Source: CALBPI01 sp045110335
GTDB taxonomy: Bacteria > Pseudomonadota > Gammaproteobacteria > Steroidobacterales > Woeseiaceae
Reading direction: 5' to 3'
Length of the DNA: 64,000 bases
Assembly: GCA_045110335.1 (NCBI GenBank)
Contig: JBGCGB010000001.1
Coordinates: 1-64,000 of the forward strand
The notes under the pieces: generated by a model
Database searches by the model: none
What the model was told of the DNA's origin: nothing
What the model saw: only the letters and a program-made list of their open reading frames with translations
Shown here: one piece after another, positions 10,013 to 17,560 of the stretch
Layout of the letters: each line of letters opens with the position of its first letter
Position numbering within the stretch: position 1 is the stretch's first letter
Program-made: the position numbers and the translations under genes

Positions 10013-10384
10013 TTAGCCTGCCAGCAACTGACGGATGCCCGTCGGATCGAGCCATTCATCGACACGCGTGATTTTCCCATCCGTTACTTTGATTAACGCA
10101 ACGACCTCTTCGGTAACCGATGTGCCATCGTGGCCTGTCACCGTTAGTTGATGGCGCTGCAAGTAGCCGCCATTGATCTCTTCGAGATAGTGAATCGTGT
10201 ACTGCCGGTCAGCGCATTTGTCGATCATCAACGCCAATAGCGCCATGTTCTCGGCGACCGTTTGCACCACGTTGTCGTAGTTATGCCAGATTTCCGCGTC
10301 GCTATGCAGGCAGCTTTTCGCGCCCTCAATATTGCCCGCCTGAACATGGCGCATGAACTCGCGCCCCAACTCTAGTGTTTGCAT
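10013..10384 (-). CDS. NTF2-like / SnoaL-fold small protein
   Basis: A 123-residue protein with the length and rhythm of the NTF2-like superfamily: N-terminal helix (LELGREFMRHVQAGNIEGA), an acidic-aromatic DAEIWHNYDN strand, and the closing KITRVDEWLDP that is common in SnoaL-like and limonene-epoxide-hydrolase-like proteins. Such proteins bind or isomerise small hydrophobic molecules, or serve as inert scaffolds. It directly precedes the SDR gene (four-base gap), so the two probably act on the same small substrate. Enzymatic activity is not certain. Confidence 0.85.
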   Translation of the reverse strand: MQTLELGREFMRHVQAGNIEGAKSCLHSDAEIWHNYDNVVQTVAENMALLALMIDKCADRQYTIHYLEEINGGYLQRHQLTVTGHDGTSVTEEVVALIKVTDGKITRVDEWLDPTGIRQLLAG

Positions 10385-10485
10385 GTATGGACCCTCCCGG
10401 TTTTGCCTTCAGCGTATACGGTATTTTGTAGCGCATAAAGGCGAATAGCTTGGCGACTGATGAAAGGGTCATATCACTATCACTA

Positions 10486-10495
10486 ATAGCGCTAT
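10486..10495. promoter_or_regulatory. Short palindrome in the intergenic region upstream of the NTF2-like gene
   Basis: ATAGCGCTAT is a perfect ten-base palindrome, next to the tandem string ATCACTATCACT (from about 10472). The 143-base gap upstream of the NTF2-like/SDR pair should carry its promoter, so an operator is possible. There is no regulator gene next to it. Confidence 0.25.
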
Positions 10496-10527
10496 GCTCA
10501 TAGTACTTTCATGCGCACTCGATGCAT

Positions 10528-11913
10528 CTATGAACGAAAAAGCGTCGGTGGTTCAAACTCACTGAGCACAGTTTCAATTTCTCGAGCCTGCTCCAGCAGC
10601 TTCGCATCCTGATCAAATTTGCCCGTTAGCATCATGCCTACCGGTAAACCGGTCGGTGTCGCGCCGCACGGTATCGATATCGACGGCTGGCCCGTAAAGT
10701 CAAACACGCAGGTATTCTTCCATGCATGGCGTGCAAAGCCGTCCTGTATGTTGTCGAGTGGTACTGCACTGGCCGTAGACGTTGGCGCACAAAGAAAGTC
10801 ACAGTCTGTCATCAACTGATCAATGCGTTGTCGAAAGCTGAGTTGGTACTCACGAGCTGCCGCATAGCTCGTTGCGCTAATGTTCCTAGAGGCTTCCAGT
10901 TTACCTCTCACCTCTGCACCAAATACGTCGGGTGTATCATTGAGCGCATCTTCATAGATGGTGAGCGCTTCCAAAAACAGGATGCGACTCGCTTCTGAAA
11001 CTTGTTCGATTTCGGGAATATCCAGTTCAATGATCTGTGCACCCAAACTGGATAAGTGCTCTAGCGTATCGTCGACAACGCTCACGACTTGCCGGTCGCC
11101 GTCGAAAAAGAAACGGCGTACGACACCGATACGAAGTGTTTGCAATGCAGTGTTCGTGTCGCTCGAAAAAACCGTTTGTTGCGACTTTATTGAGCGTGGA
11201 TCCTGAGGGTCGAAGCCGGCAATTGCATCAAGGACGATGGCGGTATCCTTGACCGATCTCGCCAGCGGTCCGACGTGATCCATGCTGTATACCAGCGGGA
11301 TTACGCCATGCTTACTCACCAGGCCGTAGGTGGGCTTGTGTCCGACAATGCCGCAACAGTGTGCGGGCTGGCGGATAGAGCAGCCAGTATCGGTGCCGAT
11401 TGCCGCATAGGCCAGACCGGCGGTGACAGCCGCCGCTGATCCTCCGCTGGAGCCGCCAGCGATGTGATCCAATGCCCTCGGGTTCCGGACATCACCAAAC
11501 CACTCATTCTTGCTGGTCGTCCCATAGGCCAATTCATGTAGTCCGGTTTTTCCGATGATGACAGCACCGGCCTCGCGTAACTTGCGGACGACCGCGGCGT
11601 CTTCGTCGGGAACCCATTGTTCATAGAGTTTGGATCCGCCCGTCGTGCGGACGCCTTGAGTGGCAATCAGGTCTTTGACGGCAATGGGAATGCCATGCAG
11701 TAAACCCCGGTCCGTGCCGCTGGATAGTTCCTCATCCGCTTGCCGGGCTTCGCATAAGGCGGACTCGGCCATGACGGTGATAAAGGCATTGAGCCTACCG
11801 TCGAATTTTTCGATCCGGTTCAGCATTAGTTGAGTGATGTCGACCGCCGATGTTCTGCCATCGCGAATCATCATGGCAATCGATGTGATGGACTCAAAGG
11901 CAAGTGAAGTCAT
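10528..11913 (-). CDS. Amidase-signature (AS) family amidase
   Basis: A 461-residue AS-family hydrolase. The Ser-cisSer-Lys triad is visible: Lys in GIPIAVKDLIAT, the GGSSGGSAAAV glycine/serine stretch, and the nucleophile Ser in GTDTGCSIRQPA. In most members that last motif reads DTGGSIR; here the residue before the nucleophile is Cys. Fold, length and motif order are otherwise standard. It hydrolyses an amide bond of unknown substrate. GatA is unlikely, since no GatB or GatC neighbours are seen. It lies 15 bases downstream of the anti-sigma gene on the same strand and may be read through from it. Confidence 0.92.
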   Translation of the reverse strand: MTSLAFESITSIAMMIRDGRTSAVDITQLMLNRIEKFDGRLNAFITVMAESALCEARQADEELSSGTDRGLLHGIPIAVKDLIATQGVRTTGGSKLYEQWVPDEDAAVVRKLREAGAVIIGKTGLHELAYGTTSKNEWFGDVRNPRALDHIAGGSSGGSAAAVTAGLAYAAIGTDTGCSIRQPAHCCGIVGHKPTYGLVSKHGVIPLVYSMDHVGPLARSVKDTAIVLDAIAGFDPQDPRSIKSQQTVFSSDTNTALQTLRIGVVRRFFFDGDRQVVSVVDDTLEHLSSLGAQIIELDIPEIEQVSEASRILFLEALTIYEDALNDTPDVFGAEVRGKLEASRNISATSYAAAREYQLSFRQRIDQLMTDCDFLCAPTSTASAVPLDNIQDGFARHAWKNTCVFDFTGQPSISIPCGATPTGLPVGMMLTGKFDQDAKLLEQAREIETVLSEFEPPTLFRS

Positions 11914-11928
11914 AGTCAGTAACGTTGC

Positions 11929-12624
11929 CTATCCGATACTCAATGAACCGACAAACGGTATCGGTCCGGTTGGTGCGCCGGTTGGTGAACCGCCCGTCGG
12001 CTCGATACTGATCGCGAGCGCGGCGCCAGTAGCCAGTGCTTCATATTGCGCGGTCGAGAGCGCGTACTGTGTTCTTGTGGCATCAATCACGCCCAATGAA
12101 ATAGGTGCGCTTTGGTCGGCCGGCACAATCCATAGCTGATAGACCCGGTCATTCGGTGGCGATGTTGCAGCCAGATTGTTAAGACTTAACCGCTTGTCTG
12201 CTTCAAAAGCGTCGATGACCCAAACTGGTTGCTTATCGTTGTCCTGTAACACGCTGGTGTATGACGCCACGGCTTCTTGCGGTGCGGTCGTTGTATTGAA
12301 GTAGAGCACAGCAAAGGTTGCGGCAATGCCGGCAAACAGAGCCGCGGCCCAATTCAAGCGACGTGGTGCGGCGATCGGTGCATGGACGCTATCGGCGCTA
12401 AACAAGCTGTCTTGTATACGTTTCCAAACCTGGGGCGGCGGCGAGGCGGATGTTTGCTCTGCAGCGAGACCGGTCAGCCGTTTTTCCCAGCGGTATACCG
12501 CCGAGCGGAACGCTATGTCTTCATTCATCCAGCGTTCGAACCGCCGACGGGCCGCACCAGTGAGTGTGCCGAGTACATACTCGGCCGCTAGACGATCGAT
12601 GGTGTCTAAATCTGTGATTCTCAT
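11929..12624 (-). CDS. RskA-type membrane anti-sigma factor
   Basis: A 231-residue protein: an N-terminal cytoplasmic sigma-binding region (LAAEYVLGTLTGAARRRFE, then WEKRL), one transmembrane helix (about 95-115, WAAALFAGIAATFAVLYF), and an extracytoplasmic RskA domain with the signature YQLWIVPADQSAP. The start at 12624 forms an ATGA overlap with the sigma stop codon; an ATG at 12636 is the alternative. The ORF remains open to 13002 but that part is out-of-frame sigma coding sequence. It is expected to hold the sigma factor inactive at the membrane until an envelope signal triggers its release. The C-terminal 40 residues are Gly/Pro/Thr-rich. Confidence 0.9.
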   Translation of the reverse strand: MRITDLDTIDRLAAEYVLGTLTGAARRRFERWMNEDIAFRSAVYRWEKRLTGLAAEQTSASPPPQVWKRIQDSLFSADSVHAPIAAPRRLNWAAALFAGIAATFAVLYFNTTTAPQEAVASYTSVLQDNDKQPVWVIDAFEADKRLSLNNLAATSPPNDRVYQLWIVPADQSAPISLGVIDATRTQYALSTAQYEALATGAALAISIEPTGGSPTGAPTGPIPFVGSLSIG

Positions 12625-13178
12625 CGCCCGAGACATCCTTTCAATGCCGCCAGTCCCCGTCGGATCCAGCTCTTGACGGTGCCAATCGGTGCGCCAACGG
12701 CGTTGGAAACTTCCGCGTGACTGTAGCCGCGTAGAAATGCCAGCCGAATGCTGCCGCTTTGATCGGACGACAGGGTTTCCATGCAGTGTTTGAGTTGAGC
12801 GGCATCGGCGGCAAAGCCGGCCGCCAGTTCCGGGTCGGTAGCCGTTGTTGTTGGCTCTGCCGTCTGTTCGGCGATGTCGGTCGGCAGAGGTGTTTCGCGA
12901 GCGAGGCGTCGCCGTATGTCCAATGCGCGATAACGGGCGATGCTGGTGAGCCAGGTCAATGCAGTACCGCGACTCGCGCGATAGCTGGCCGATTGATTCC
13001 ATACTTTGATGTAGACATCTTGTAGCGCTTCTTCGGCGAGATCACGTCGGTTGAGGATGCCAAGCAGCACAGAAAACACGAGTCCTGAACTCTTTTCATA
13101 GAGGCGCTCAAAAGCGACCCGATCCTGTGTCGTTACGCGCTGTAGCAGGCTTTCCAAATTGTCGTCTGAAACAGGCAT
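12621..13178 (-). CDS. ECF-family RNA polymerase sigma factor
   Basis: 185 residues with sigma region 2 (about 25-95: LVFSVLLGILNRRDLAEEALQ, DVYIKVWNQ, TALTWLTSIARYRALD) and region 4 with its helix-turn-helix (about 125-180: YSHAEVSNAVGAPIGTVKSW, IRRGL). Regions 1 and 3 are absent, as in all ECF sigmas. Paired by a four-base overlap with an RskA-type anti-sigma, it belongs with the SigK/RskA-like groups. The divergent DUF4331 operon is the natural target, and matching promoter-like sequences face both ways in the 183-base gap (separate entries). Confidence 0.94.
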   Translation of the reverse strand: MPVSDDNLESLLQRVTTQDRVAFERLYEKSSGLVFSVLLGILNRRDLAEEALQDVYIKVWNQSASYRASRGTALTWLTSIARYRALDIRRRLARETPLPTDIAEQTAEPTTTATDPELAAGFAADAAQLKHCMETLSSDQSGSIRLAFLRGYSHAEVSNAVGAPIGTVKSWIRRGLAALKGCLGR

Positions 13179-13222
13179 GACTGACTAAGCGGACTCCAGG
13201 TAGCCAATGGCCAAACGACCAC

Positions 13223-13250
13223 AAGCGACGGGTAACGATGAATGGATGAC
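13223..13250 (-). promoter_or_regulatory. Candidate ECF promoter for the sigma/anti-sigma operon
   Basis: On the minus strand GTCATCC (13250 to 13244) is followed after a 16-base spacer by CGCTT (13227 to 13223), about 45 bases before the sigma start. The CATCC-N16-CG pattern also occurs in the opposite direction before the DUF4331 gene. Autoregulation is the inference. Only two instances are available, so the match is suggestive. Confidence 0.4.
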
Positions 13251-13287
13251 GGCCATCACCATAGCAAGAAAAAAAATGAATCGGTAC

Positions 13288-13315
13288 TGCATCCGTTTGG
13301 CTATCTCGTGCGTAG
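13288..13315 (+). promoter_or_regulatory. Candidate ECF promoter for the DUF4331 operon
   Basis: TGCATCC (13288-13294), a 16-base spacer, then CGTAG (13311-13315), about 47 bases before the ATG of the DUF4331 gene. SigK-type sigmas are known to prefer CATCC-like -35 elements and CG-starting -10 elements, which fits the ECF/RskA pair encoded divergently. Confidence 0.45.
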
Positions 13316-13361
13316 TTACCCCGCAATGAATGCGAATCGTCAATAATTCAAGGAGATTGAC

Positions 13362-14861
13362 ATGTTGTTACGCAATGCCGTTTTGGCAATCGCGGTCGCT
13401 GGCGTCTTGTCGCCGATCGCAATGGCCTCAAGCCATCGGGAAGCCCCCGGAATCACAGAGCGACCCAAGGTGGACGCGACGGACTTTTATTTGTTCCGAA
13501 GCTACGAGTCGGGTCGGGACGGGTTTGTGACGTTGGTCGCGAACTACTTACCGCTGCAAGATGCTTACGGTGGTCCCAACTATTTCACGATGGATTCGGA
13601 AGCAGTTTATGACCTTCACATCGATAACGATGGCGACGCTGAAGAAGATATTACTTTTCGGTTTCGTTTCACGAATCAAATACAAGACATCTCGCTGCCG
13701 GTCGGTGGAGAGACGGTCGCTATTCCGATTGTAACGAGCGTACCTGGTGGTATCGGCCCCGGCATTCTTGATCGAGCCGGCCTAAACGTTCAGGAAACCT
13801 ATTCGGTAGAGATCATTCGCGGCGATCGTCGTAATGCCGGAGATGTGCTGATCAACGCGAACGGCGGTGCGACACCTGCGCAGTTCATTAAACCGGTTGA
13901 CAACATTGGTACCAAATCCATTCCTGATTATGCTGCTTATGCAGACGCGCACATTTATGACGTGAATATCCCTGGCTGCGCGGATGGTCGCGTTTTTGTA
14001 GGCCAACGTAAAGATCCTTTCGCCGTTAATCTTGGTGAAGTGTTCGACCTGATCAACACCAACCCTGTCGGTGCACCCGACGCAGAGCGCGATGATTTGG
14101 CAGACAAAAATGTGACATCGCTGGTTTTGGAAGTGCCGCAAAGTTGTTTGACGAATGGCGACGACCCGGTCATTGGGGGTTGGACAACCGCTAGTTTGCC
14201 GCAAGCTGAAGTCCTGAATCCGTCACCGCGGTTTGATGCACCGAACGGCGTGGCGTTAGGCAGCGTGCAGGGCGGTGCTCTGACGCAAGTTTCCCGCTTG
14301 GGCAATCCGCTCGTCAACGAAGTTGTGATTGGACTTCGCGACAAGGATCGCTTTAATGCGAGCGAACCCAAAGATGATCCGCAGTTCTTGACCTATGTGA
14401 CGAACCCGGTGTTACCCGAGTTGATCGAGGCGTTGTTTGGCAGTGCCGGTGTAGAAGCACCCAATAATTTTCCGCGCAATGACTTGATTGCTGTTTTCCT
14501 AACGGGGATTTCCGGTGTCACGCAGCCGGCTAATTTGCAGGCACCCGGCGAAATGCTTCGTTTGAATACGGCCATTGATATCACGTTGGCTGATGCACAA
14601 AGCAACCTCGGTGTTGTGGGTGGCGACAACGCCGGATTCCCGAACGGTCGCCGCCCTGGCGATGACGTCGTGGATGTCGCATTGCGTGCCGTGATGGGCG
14701 TGCTTTGTACGCTCGACAATGAGGCCGTGTTTGGTTGTGTGCCGGACGATGCGCCCTCAGGAGGGCTGCCATACACAGACGGCGTGACGGTCAATGCAAC
14801 GACCTTTCGTACGACTTTCCCCTATCTCAATACGCCGCTTGGCGGATCACCGAACGAATAG
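13362..14861 (+). CDS. DUF4331-family exported protein
   Basis: 499 residues with a cleavable signal peptide (MLLRNAVLAIAVAGVLSPIAMA) followed by SSHREAPGITERPKVDATDF, the hallmark N-terminus of DUF4331. Later conserved strings such as DGDAEEDITFRFRFTNQ and a C-terminal RRPGDDVVDVALRAVMG also fit. The family is secreted or periplasmic with no established activity. A clear AAGGAG lies before the ATG. Nine bases after the stop comes the collagen-like lipoprotein gene, then the DUF4198 gene, forming an envelope operon facing the ECF/RskA pair, an association seen for this family elsewhere. Confidence 0.93.
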   Translation: MLLRNAVLAIAVAGVLSPIAMASSHREAPGITERPKVDATDFYLFRSYESGRDGFVTLVANYLPLQDAYGGPNYFTMDSEAVYDLHIDNDGDAEEDITFRFRFTNQIQDISLPVGGETVAIPIVTSVPGGIGPGILDRAGLNVQETYSVEIIRGDRRNAGDVLINANGGATPAQFIKPVDNIGTKSIPDYAAYADAHIYDVNIPGCADGRVFVGQRKDPFAVNLGEVFDLINTNPVGAPDAERDDLADKNVTSLVLEVPQSCLTNGDDPVIGGWTTASLPQAEVLNPSPRFDAPNGVALGSVQGGALTQVSRLGNPLVNEVVIGLRDKDRFNASEPKDDPQFLTYVTNPVLPELIEALFGSAGVEAPNNFPRNDLIAVFLTGISGVTQPANLQAPGEMLRLNTAIDITLADAQSNLGVVGGDNAGFPNGRRPGDDVVDVALRAVMGVLCTLDNEAVFGCVPDDAPSGGLPYTDGVTVNATTFRTTFPYLNTPLGGSPNE

Positions 14862-14870
14862 GAGGCGATG

Positions 14871-15179
14871 ATGAATTCATTAACACGGATATTGAGTATC
14901 ACGTTGGTATTGGCTGGCGGCGTTTCGTTGTCCGCTTGCGAAGGAGATGATGGCGCCGACGGCATGACGGGTGCCACCGGGGCAGCAGGCCCTGTTGGTC
15001 CCGCCGGGCCCACTGGTCCACAAGGTCCGGTCGGTCCGACGGGCCCCGCAGGTGTCACCGAGTACAATGCGCTCGTGCTAGCTATATTGGATGACCCGGA
15101 GTGGGTGGATCCTCGTGAAATCAATGATCTGAATTTGAGTTTTAGTGATGATGAGGCCGCATTCGATGAGCGCTTCTAA
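14871..15179 (+). CDS. Small collagen-like lipoprotein
   Basis: 102 residues. A lipoprotein signal ends in the lipobox LSAC (acylated Cys near residue 22). It is followed immediately by 13 uninterrupted Gly-X-Y triplets, many of them Gly-Pro-X, and then an acidic 40-residue tail (ending SDDEAAFDERF). The start at 14871 is preferred over the ATG three bases upstream because GGAGG (14861-14865) then sits five bases away. A surface-tethered collagen-like stalk, probably trimeric, is expected. Its end overlaps the start of the DUF4198 gene by 14 bases, so the two are translationally linked. No homologue is recognised for the tail. Confidence 0.85.
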   Translation: MNSLTRILSITLVLAGGVSLSACEGDDGADGMTGATGAAGPVGPAGPTGPQGPVGPTGPAGVTEYNALVLAILDDPEWVDPREINDLNLSFSDDEAAFDERF

Positions 15180-16011
15180 GCTTCTTCGTGCAACAGAAGA
15201 TCACGACCATTGCGGTCGTGATCTGCACTTCTGGCCCGTTTGTGCCGGTGTGTTGCTCGGACTATTGTCGGTACCCGCATTCGCTCATGATCATTTTATC
15301 TGGCCTGAACGATTTTCCGTCGTGCCTGGTGACAAAGTGCAGGTAACCTTTCATGTCGGGCATGGCGGGGATTTCGATCTTTGGCCGCATGGTGTGACTA
15401 AGGTGCTGACGATGGACTGGATGTCCGTCGCATCAAGCGAGAGTTTGCTGGATGCTATCGGCGAAAGTGATGTTAGTTTTGTGGCGAGTACGACGGGCAC
15501 GCATGTCCTATCAATGTCGTCAGACTTTTCGGATTCCGCGCTACCGCCAACCAAGTTTGCCAACTACGTGCGAGAAGAGGGCCTGACGGCGATTAGTGAT
15601 CATCGGCGCTTGAACGGACTCGAAGACACGATTGGTCGTGAGCGCTACTCGCGTCGCGCCAAAGCGCTGGTTCAAGTCGGCGATGGGCGAACTAACAATG
15701 TGACTCAACCGGTAGGGCTGACATTGGAAATCACACCGCAAAAAAATCCTTACGCATTGGTTGATGGTGACGCGCTACCGCTAAGTGTCACGTTCAACGG
15801 AGAGCCTTTGGCTGGTGCAAAGGTGACGCTCGAAAGTCTCACGATCCTGAGTTTTGAAGAACAAGCGCTGATTACCGATGGCAAAGGGGAGGGTGAGTTT
15901 TCTTTTCCAAAGTCGGGTGCCTGGAAGGTTAACGTTGTTTGGGGAGTGCCGCCGGCCGATGGGGAGCTCGACTATGAAACGGTATTTTCCAGTCTAACTT
16001 TTGGGTTTTGA
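15166..16011 (+). CDS. DUF4198-family exported protein, C-terminus altered by duplication
   Basis: 281 residues. After a polar N-terminus there is a hydrophobic signal segment ending SVPAFA, then HDHFIWPERF, the metal-like histidine start typical of DUF4198, a family often found with nickel/cobalt uptake. The middle carries the PQKNPYALVDGDALPLSVTF domain and the last part GEGEFSFPKSGAWKVNVVW. The start at 15166 overlaps the lipoprotein gene by 14 bases. The gene ends TTTTGA at 16011, exactly where a near-identical copy of its last 125 bases begins, so the present C-terminus was probably created by that duplication (see the pseudogene and repeat entries). A perfect hairpin lies in its 5' coding part. 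Confidence 0.87.
   Translation: MSASKLLRATEDHDHCGRDLHFWPVCAGVLLGLLSVPAFAHDHFIWPERFSVVPGDKVQVTFHVGHGGDFDLWPHGVTKVLTMDWMSVASSESLLDAIGESDVSFVASTTGTHVLSMSSDFSDSALPPTKFANYVREEGLTAISDHRRLNGLEDTIGRERYSRRAKALVQVGDGRTNNVTQPVGLTLEITPQKNPYALVDGDALPLSVTFNGEPLAGAKVTLESLTILSFEEQALITDGKGEGEFSFPKSGAWKVNVVWGVPPADGELDYETVFSSLTFGF
15198..15224 (+). repeat. Perfect 11-bp inverted repeat inside the DUF4198 leader-coding region
   Basis: AGATCACGACC (15198-15208), loop ATTGC, GGTCGTGATCT (15214-15224). It sits 19 bases past the lipoprotein stop and inside the signal-peptide-coding part of the next gene. There is no T tract, so a standard intrinsic terminator is not supported. Confidence 0.7.
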
Positions 16012-16137
16012 TGGGGAGGGTGAGTTTTCCTTTCCAAAGTCGGGAGCCTGGAAGGTAAACGTTGTTTGGGGAGTGCCGCCGGCCGATGGGGAACTCGACC
16101 ATGAAACGGTATTTTCCAGTCTAACTTTTGGGTTTTG
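15886..16137 (+). repeat. Tandem direct repeat, 125-bp units with 127-bp period
   Basis: Unit 1 is 15886-16010 and unit 2 is 16013-16137, separated by AT. I count five differences between the units (about 96% identity). Four are synonymous in the reading frame of the DUF4198 gene; the fifth exchanges Tyr for His. The unit covers the end of that gene, from GEGEFSFPK to SSLTFGF. Confidence 0.92.
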
Positions 16138-16183
16138 GTCGAGCGACAATCTTGATTCGTTGACAATCTCGGCTTGCCAATAG
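16013..16183 (+). pseudogene. Out-of-frame duplicate of the DUF4198 C-terminal coding sequence
   Basis: This stretch encodes GEGEFSFPKSGAWKVNVVW through SSLTFGF again, then continues WSSDNLDSLTISACQ to a TAG at 16183. It follows the stop codon of the DUF4198 gene and lies in a different frame because the period is 127 bases. The simplest reading is that the ancestral gene ended in the 15-residue extension now attached only to this copy, and that the tandem duplication brought in a premature TGA. Whether it is translated (TTG at 16001) is doubtful. Confidence 0.75.
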
Positions 16184-16263
16184 AGGCTTGTTGGGTGGCA
16201 GTCAACTAGCCCTCTTGAGTATGTCTAACGAACCAAACATTGATGCCTATGGAACGGAGTTTT

Positions 16264-16572
16264 ATGTTGAAACCACTTTTCCTGTTACTAGTCTTGTTGA
16301 CGCTAGCGGCTTGCGAGGATCAGCGCACGCCAGTTGGCACTTGGGTGGGGACAGCTAACGAACAGGAAACCAAGGTCGTTTTGCGTGACAACGGTATGTT
16401 GTATGTGAAATGGGGTGAGTCCGAGAATATCGGTACATGGCGGATCGACGACGATGGCGTTATTGGTTTCTATGACGGCGACCGGGATCGCGGGAAAGCT
16501 CGCCTAGTTAACGATCAGCTAAGTGTTGAAGATCGCGGTGCCGTGTTTATCTTGGAAAGGGCCTCTGAATAA
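16264..16572 (+). CDS. Small lipoprotein, function unknown
   Basis: 102 residues. The start at 16264 gives a compact lipoprotein signal MLKPLFLLLVLLTLAAC with the Cys at about 17, and GGAG lies four bases upstream; longer in-frame starts would spoil the signal. The mature part (TPVGTWVGTANEQET, WGESENIGTWRID) is a short beta-rich domain like small lipocalin-like or copper-resistance-NlpE-like envelope proteins, but I do not recognise a family. It lies after the DUF4198 duplication on the same strand and could be in the same transcript. Confidence 0.75.
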   Translation: MLKPLFLLLVLLTLAACEDQRTPVGTWVGTANEQETKVVLRDNGMLYVKWGESENIGTWRIDDDGVIGFYDGDRDRGKARLVNDQLSVEDRGAVFILERASE

Positions 16573-16607
16573 GCGGCTTTGAACGGTAATCATTATTGCG
16601 CTGATGC

Positions 16608-16940
16608 TTAGGGATCTATGTCCTCTTCGATCGGTGGCTCGATTTGCGCCTCAACAATCGGCGCTTTCTCAAATTGTTGGTTGAATTCCAATAGCCCCTC
16701 GTCGAATTGCTCTGTGACGGTGCCGACCGGGTCACTGTCGGGTAACACGATGCCATCAATGGCTAACGCATCGGTGGTGTCGTTGAGTAATTTTAGTCGA
16801 CGTTCCGCTTGTGCGCGGGGACTCATGTCGAGCGATTCATCTTCGGAGCCAGGCACGCCAGCCTTGTACAGCAGGATCCCGGCAATCAATACGCTGGCGA
16901 TGAGCAGGGCGATTAAGGTTTTCTTGTGCAGGTCAGGCAT
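16608..16940 (-). CDS. Single-pass membrane protein, function unknown
   Basis: 110 residues with an N-terminal helix (about 7-26, TLIALLIASVLIAGILLYKA) after a short basic stretch, then a soluble region with SPRAQAERRLKLLNDTTDAL and an acidic, proline-rich end (IEPPIEEDIDP). It is convergent with the preceding lipoprotein gene and divergent from the VOC gene. No family recognised; coding is supported by the membrane-anchor design and normal codon use. Confidence 0.6.
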   Translation of the reverse strand: MPDLHKKTLIALLIASVLIAGILLYKAGVPGSEDESLDMSPRAQAERRLKLLNDTTDALAIDGIVLPDSDPVGTVTEQFDEGLLEFNQQFEKAPIVEAQIEPPIEEDIDP

Positions 16941-17026
16941 AGCTTCGCTAGTATGCCGGTAAAGCTGCTCGTATTTCTACGTCAGGTGGAGCGGTGAGTG
17001 GTTCGGTATTCAATCGGAGAGTTGTG

Positions 17027-17548
17027 ATGACTGAAAGTAGCCAGAGAATTTCAGCGTTGGTGCGGGCCGCTTTGTTTGTCGATGACTTGCCGCGTTCGAA
17101 ACGGTTTTATCAAGCGATTGGACTGACAGCGATTTACTATGAAGATTGCTTGTCCGGTGAGTCGACGCCAGCCGTCCTGGCCTTACCCGCAGGTACCGAA
17201 ACGCGCTGCTGTATTCTCAAGCCCGAGGGTGGTCAAAACAAAGGTATGGTCGGTCTGTTTGCATTGACCGAGCCCCAACCACCCAAGCTTGCGCGATCGG
17301 CGGTTGGCCCCAGTCGCGGTGAAGTCGCTTTAGTGTTTTACGTTGATGATGTTGGTGTCACGCTTAACGCGGCAGAAGCGGCGGGTGGTCAGCGGTTGGC
17401 GGATCCCATCAATTATGAGATGCCGCATCGCTCACAGCCGGAAGTCTGTTTACGAGATCCCGACGGCATCCTGATTAACCTCGTTCAACGCCCGCCGGAA
17501 GAGACGGAAGATACCCGCTCGGCGTTGGAGATTGCCGGGGCGATCTGA
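17027..17548 (+). CDS. VOC-superfamily (glyoxalase-like) protein
   Basis: 173 residues from the ATG at 17027, which has GGAG seven bases upstream. It shows two beta-alpha-beta-beta-beta modules: LVRAALFVDDLPRSKRFYQA at the start and GEVALVFYVDDVGVTLNAAE with QPEVCLRDPDGILINLVQRP at the end. The last string is the usual second metal-ligand strand (Glu/Asp-Pro-Asp-Gly). Metal-dependent isomerase, lyase or dioxygenase activity on a small molecule is possible; no specific substrate can be assigned. It stands alone. Confidence 0.88.
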   Translation: MTESSQRISALVRAALFVDDLPRSKRFYQAIGLTAIYYEDCLSGESTPAVLALPAGTETRCCILKPEGGQNKGMVGLFALTEPQPPKLARSAVGPSRGEVALVFYVDDVGVTLNAAEAAGGQRLADPINYEMPHRSQPEVCLRDPDGILINLVQRPPEETEDTRSALEIAGAI

Positions 17549-17560
17549 TCCGATGAACGT

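Noticed and set aside
11929..13002. 357-codon frame that would extend the anti-sigma protein upstream
   Set aside because: The first 126 codons are the sigma gene read out of frame; the ATGA overlap at 12621-12624 marks the true start.
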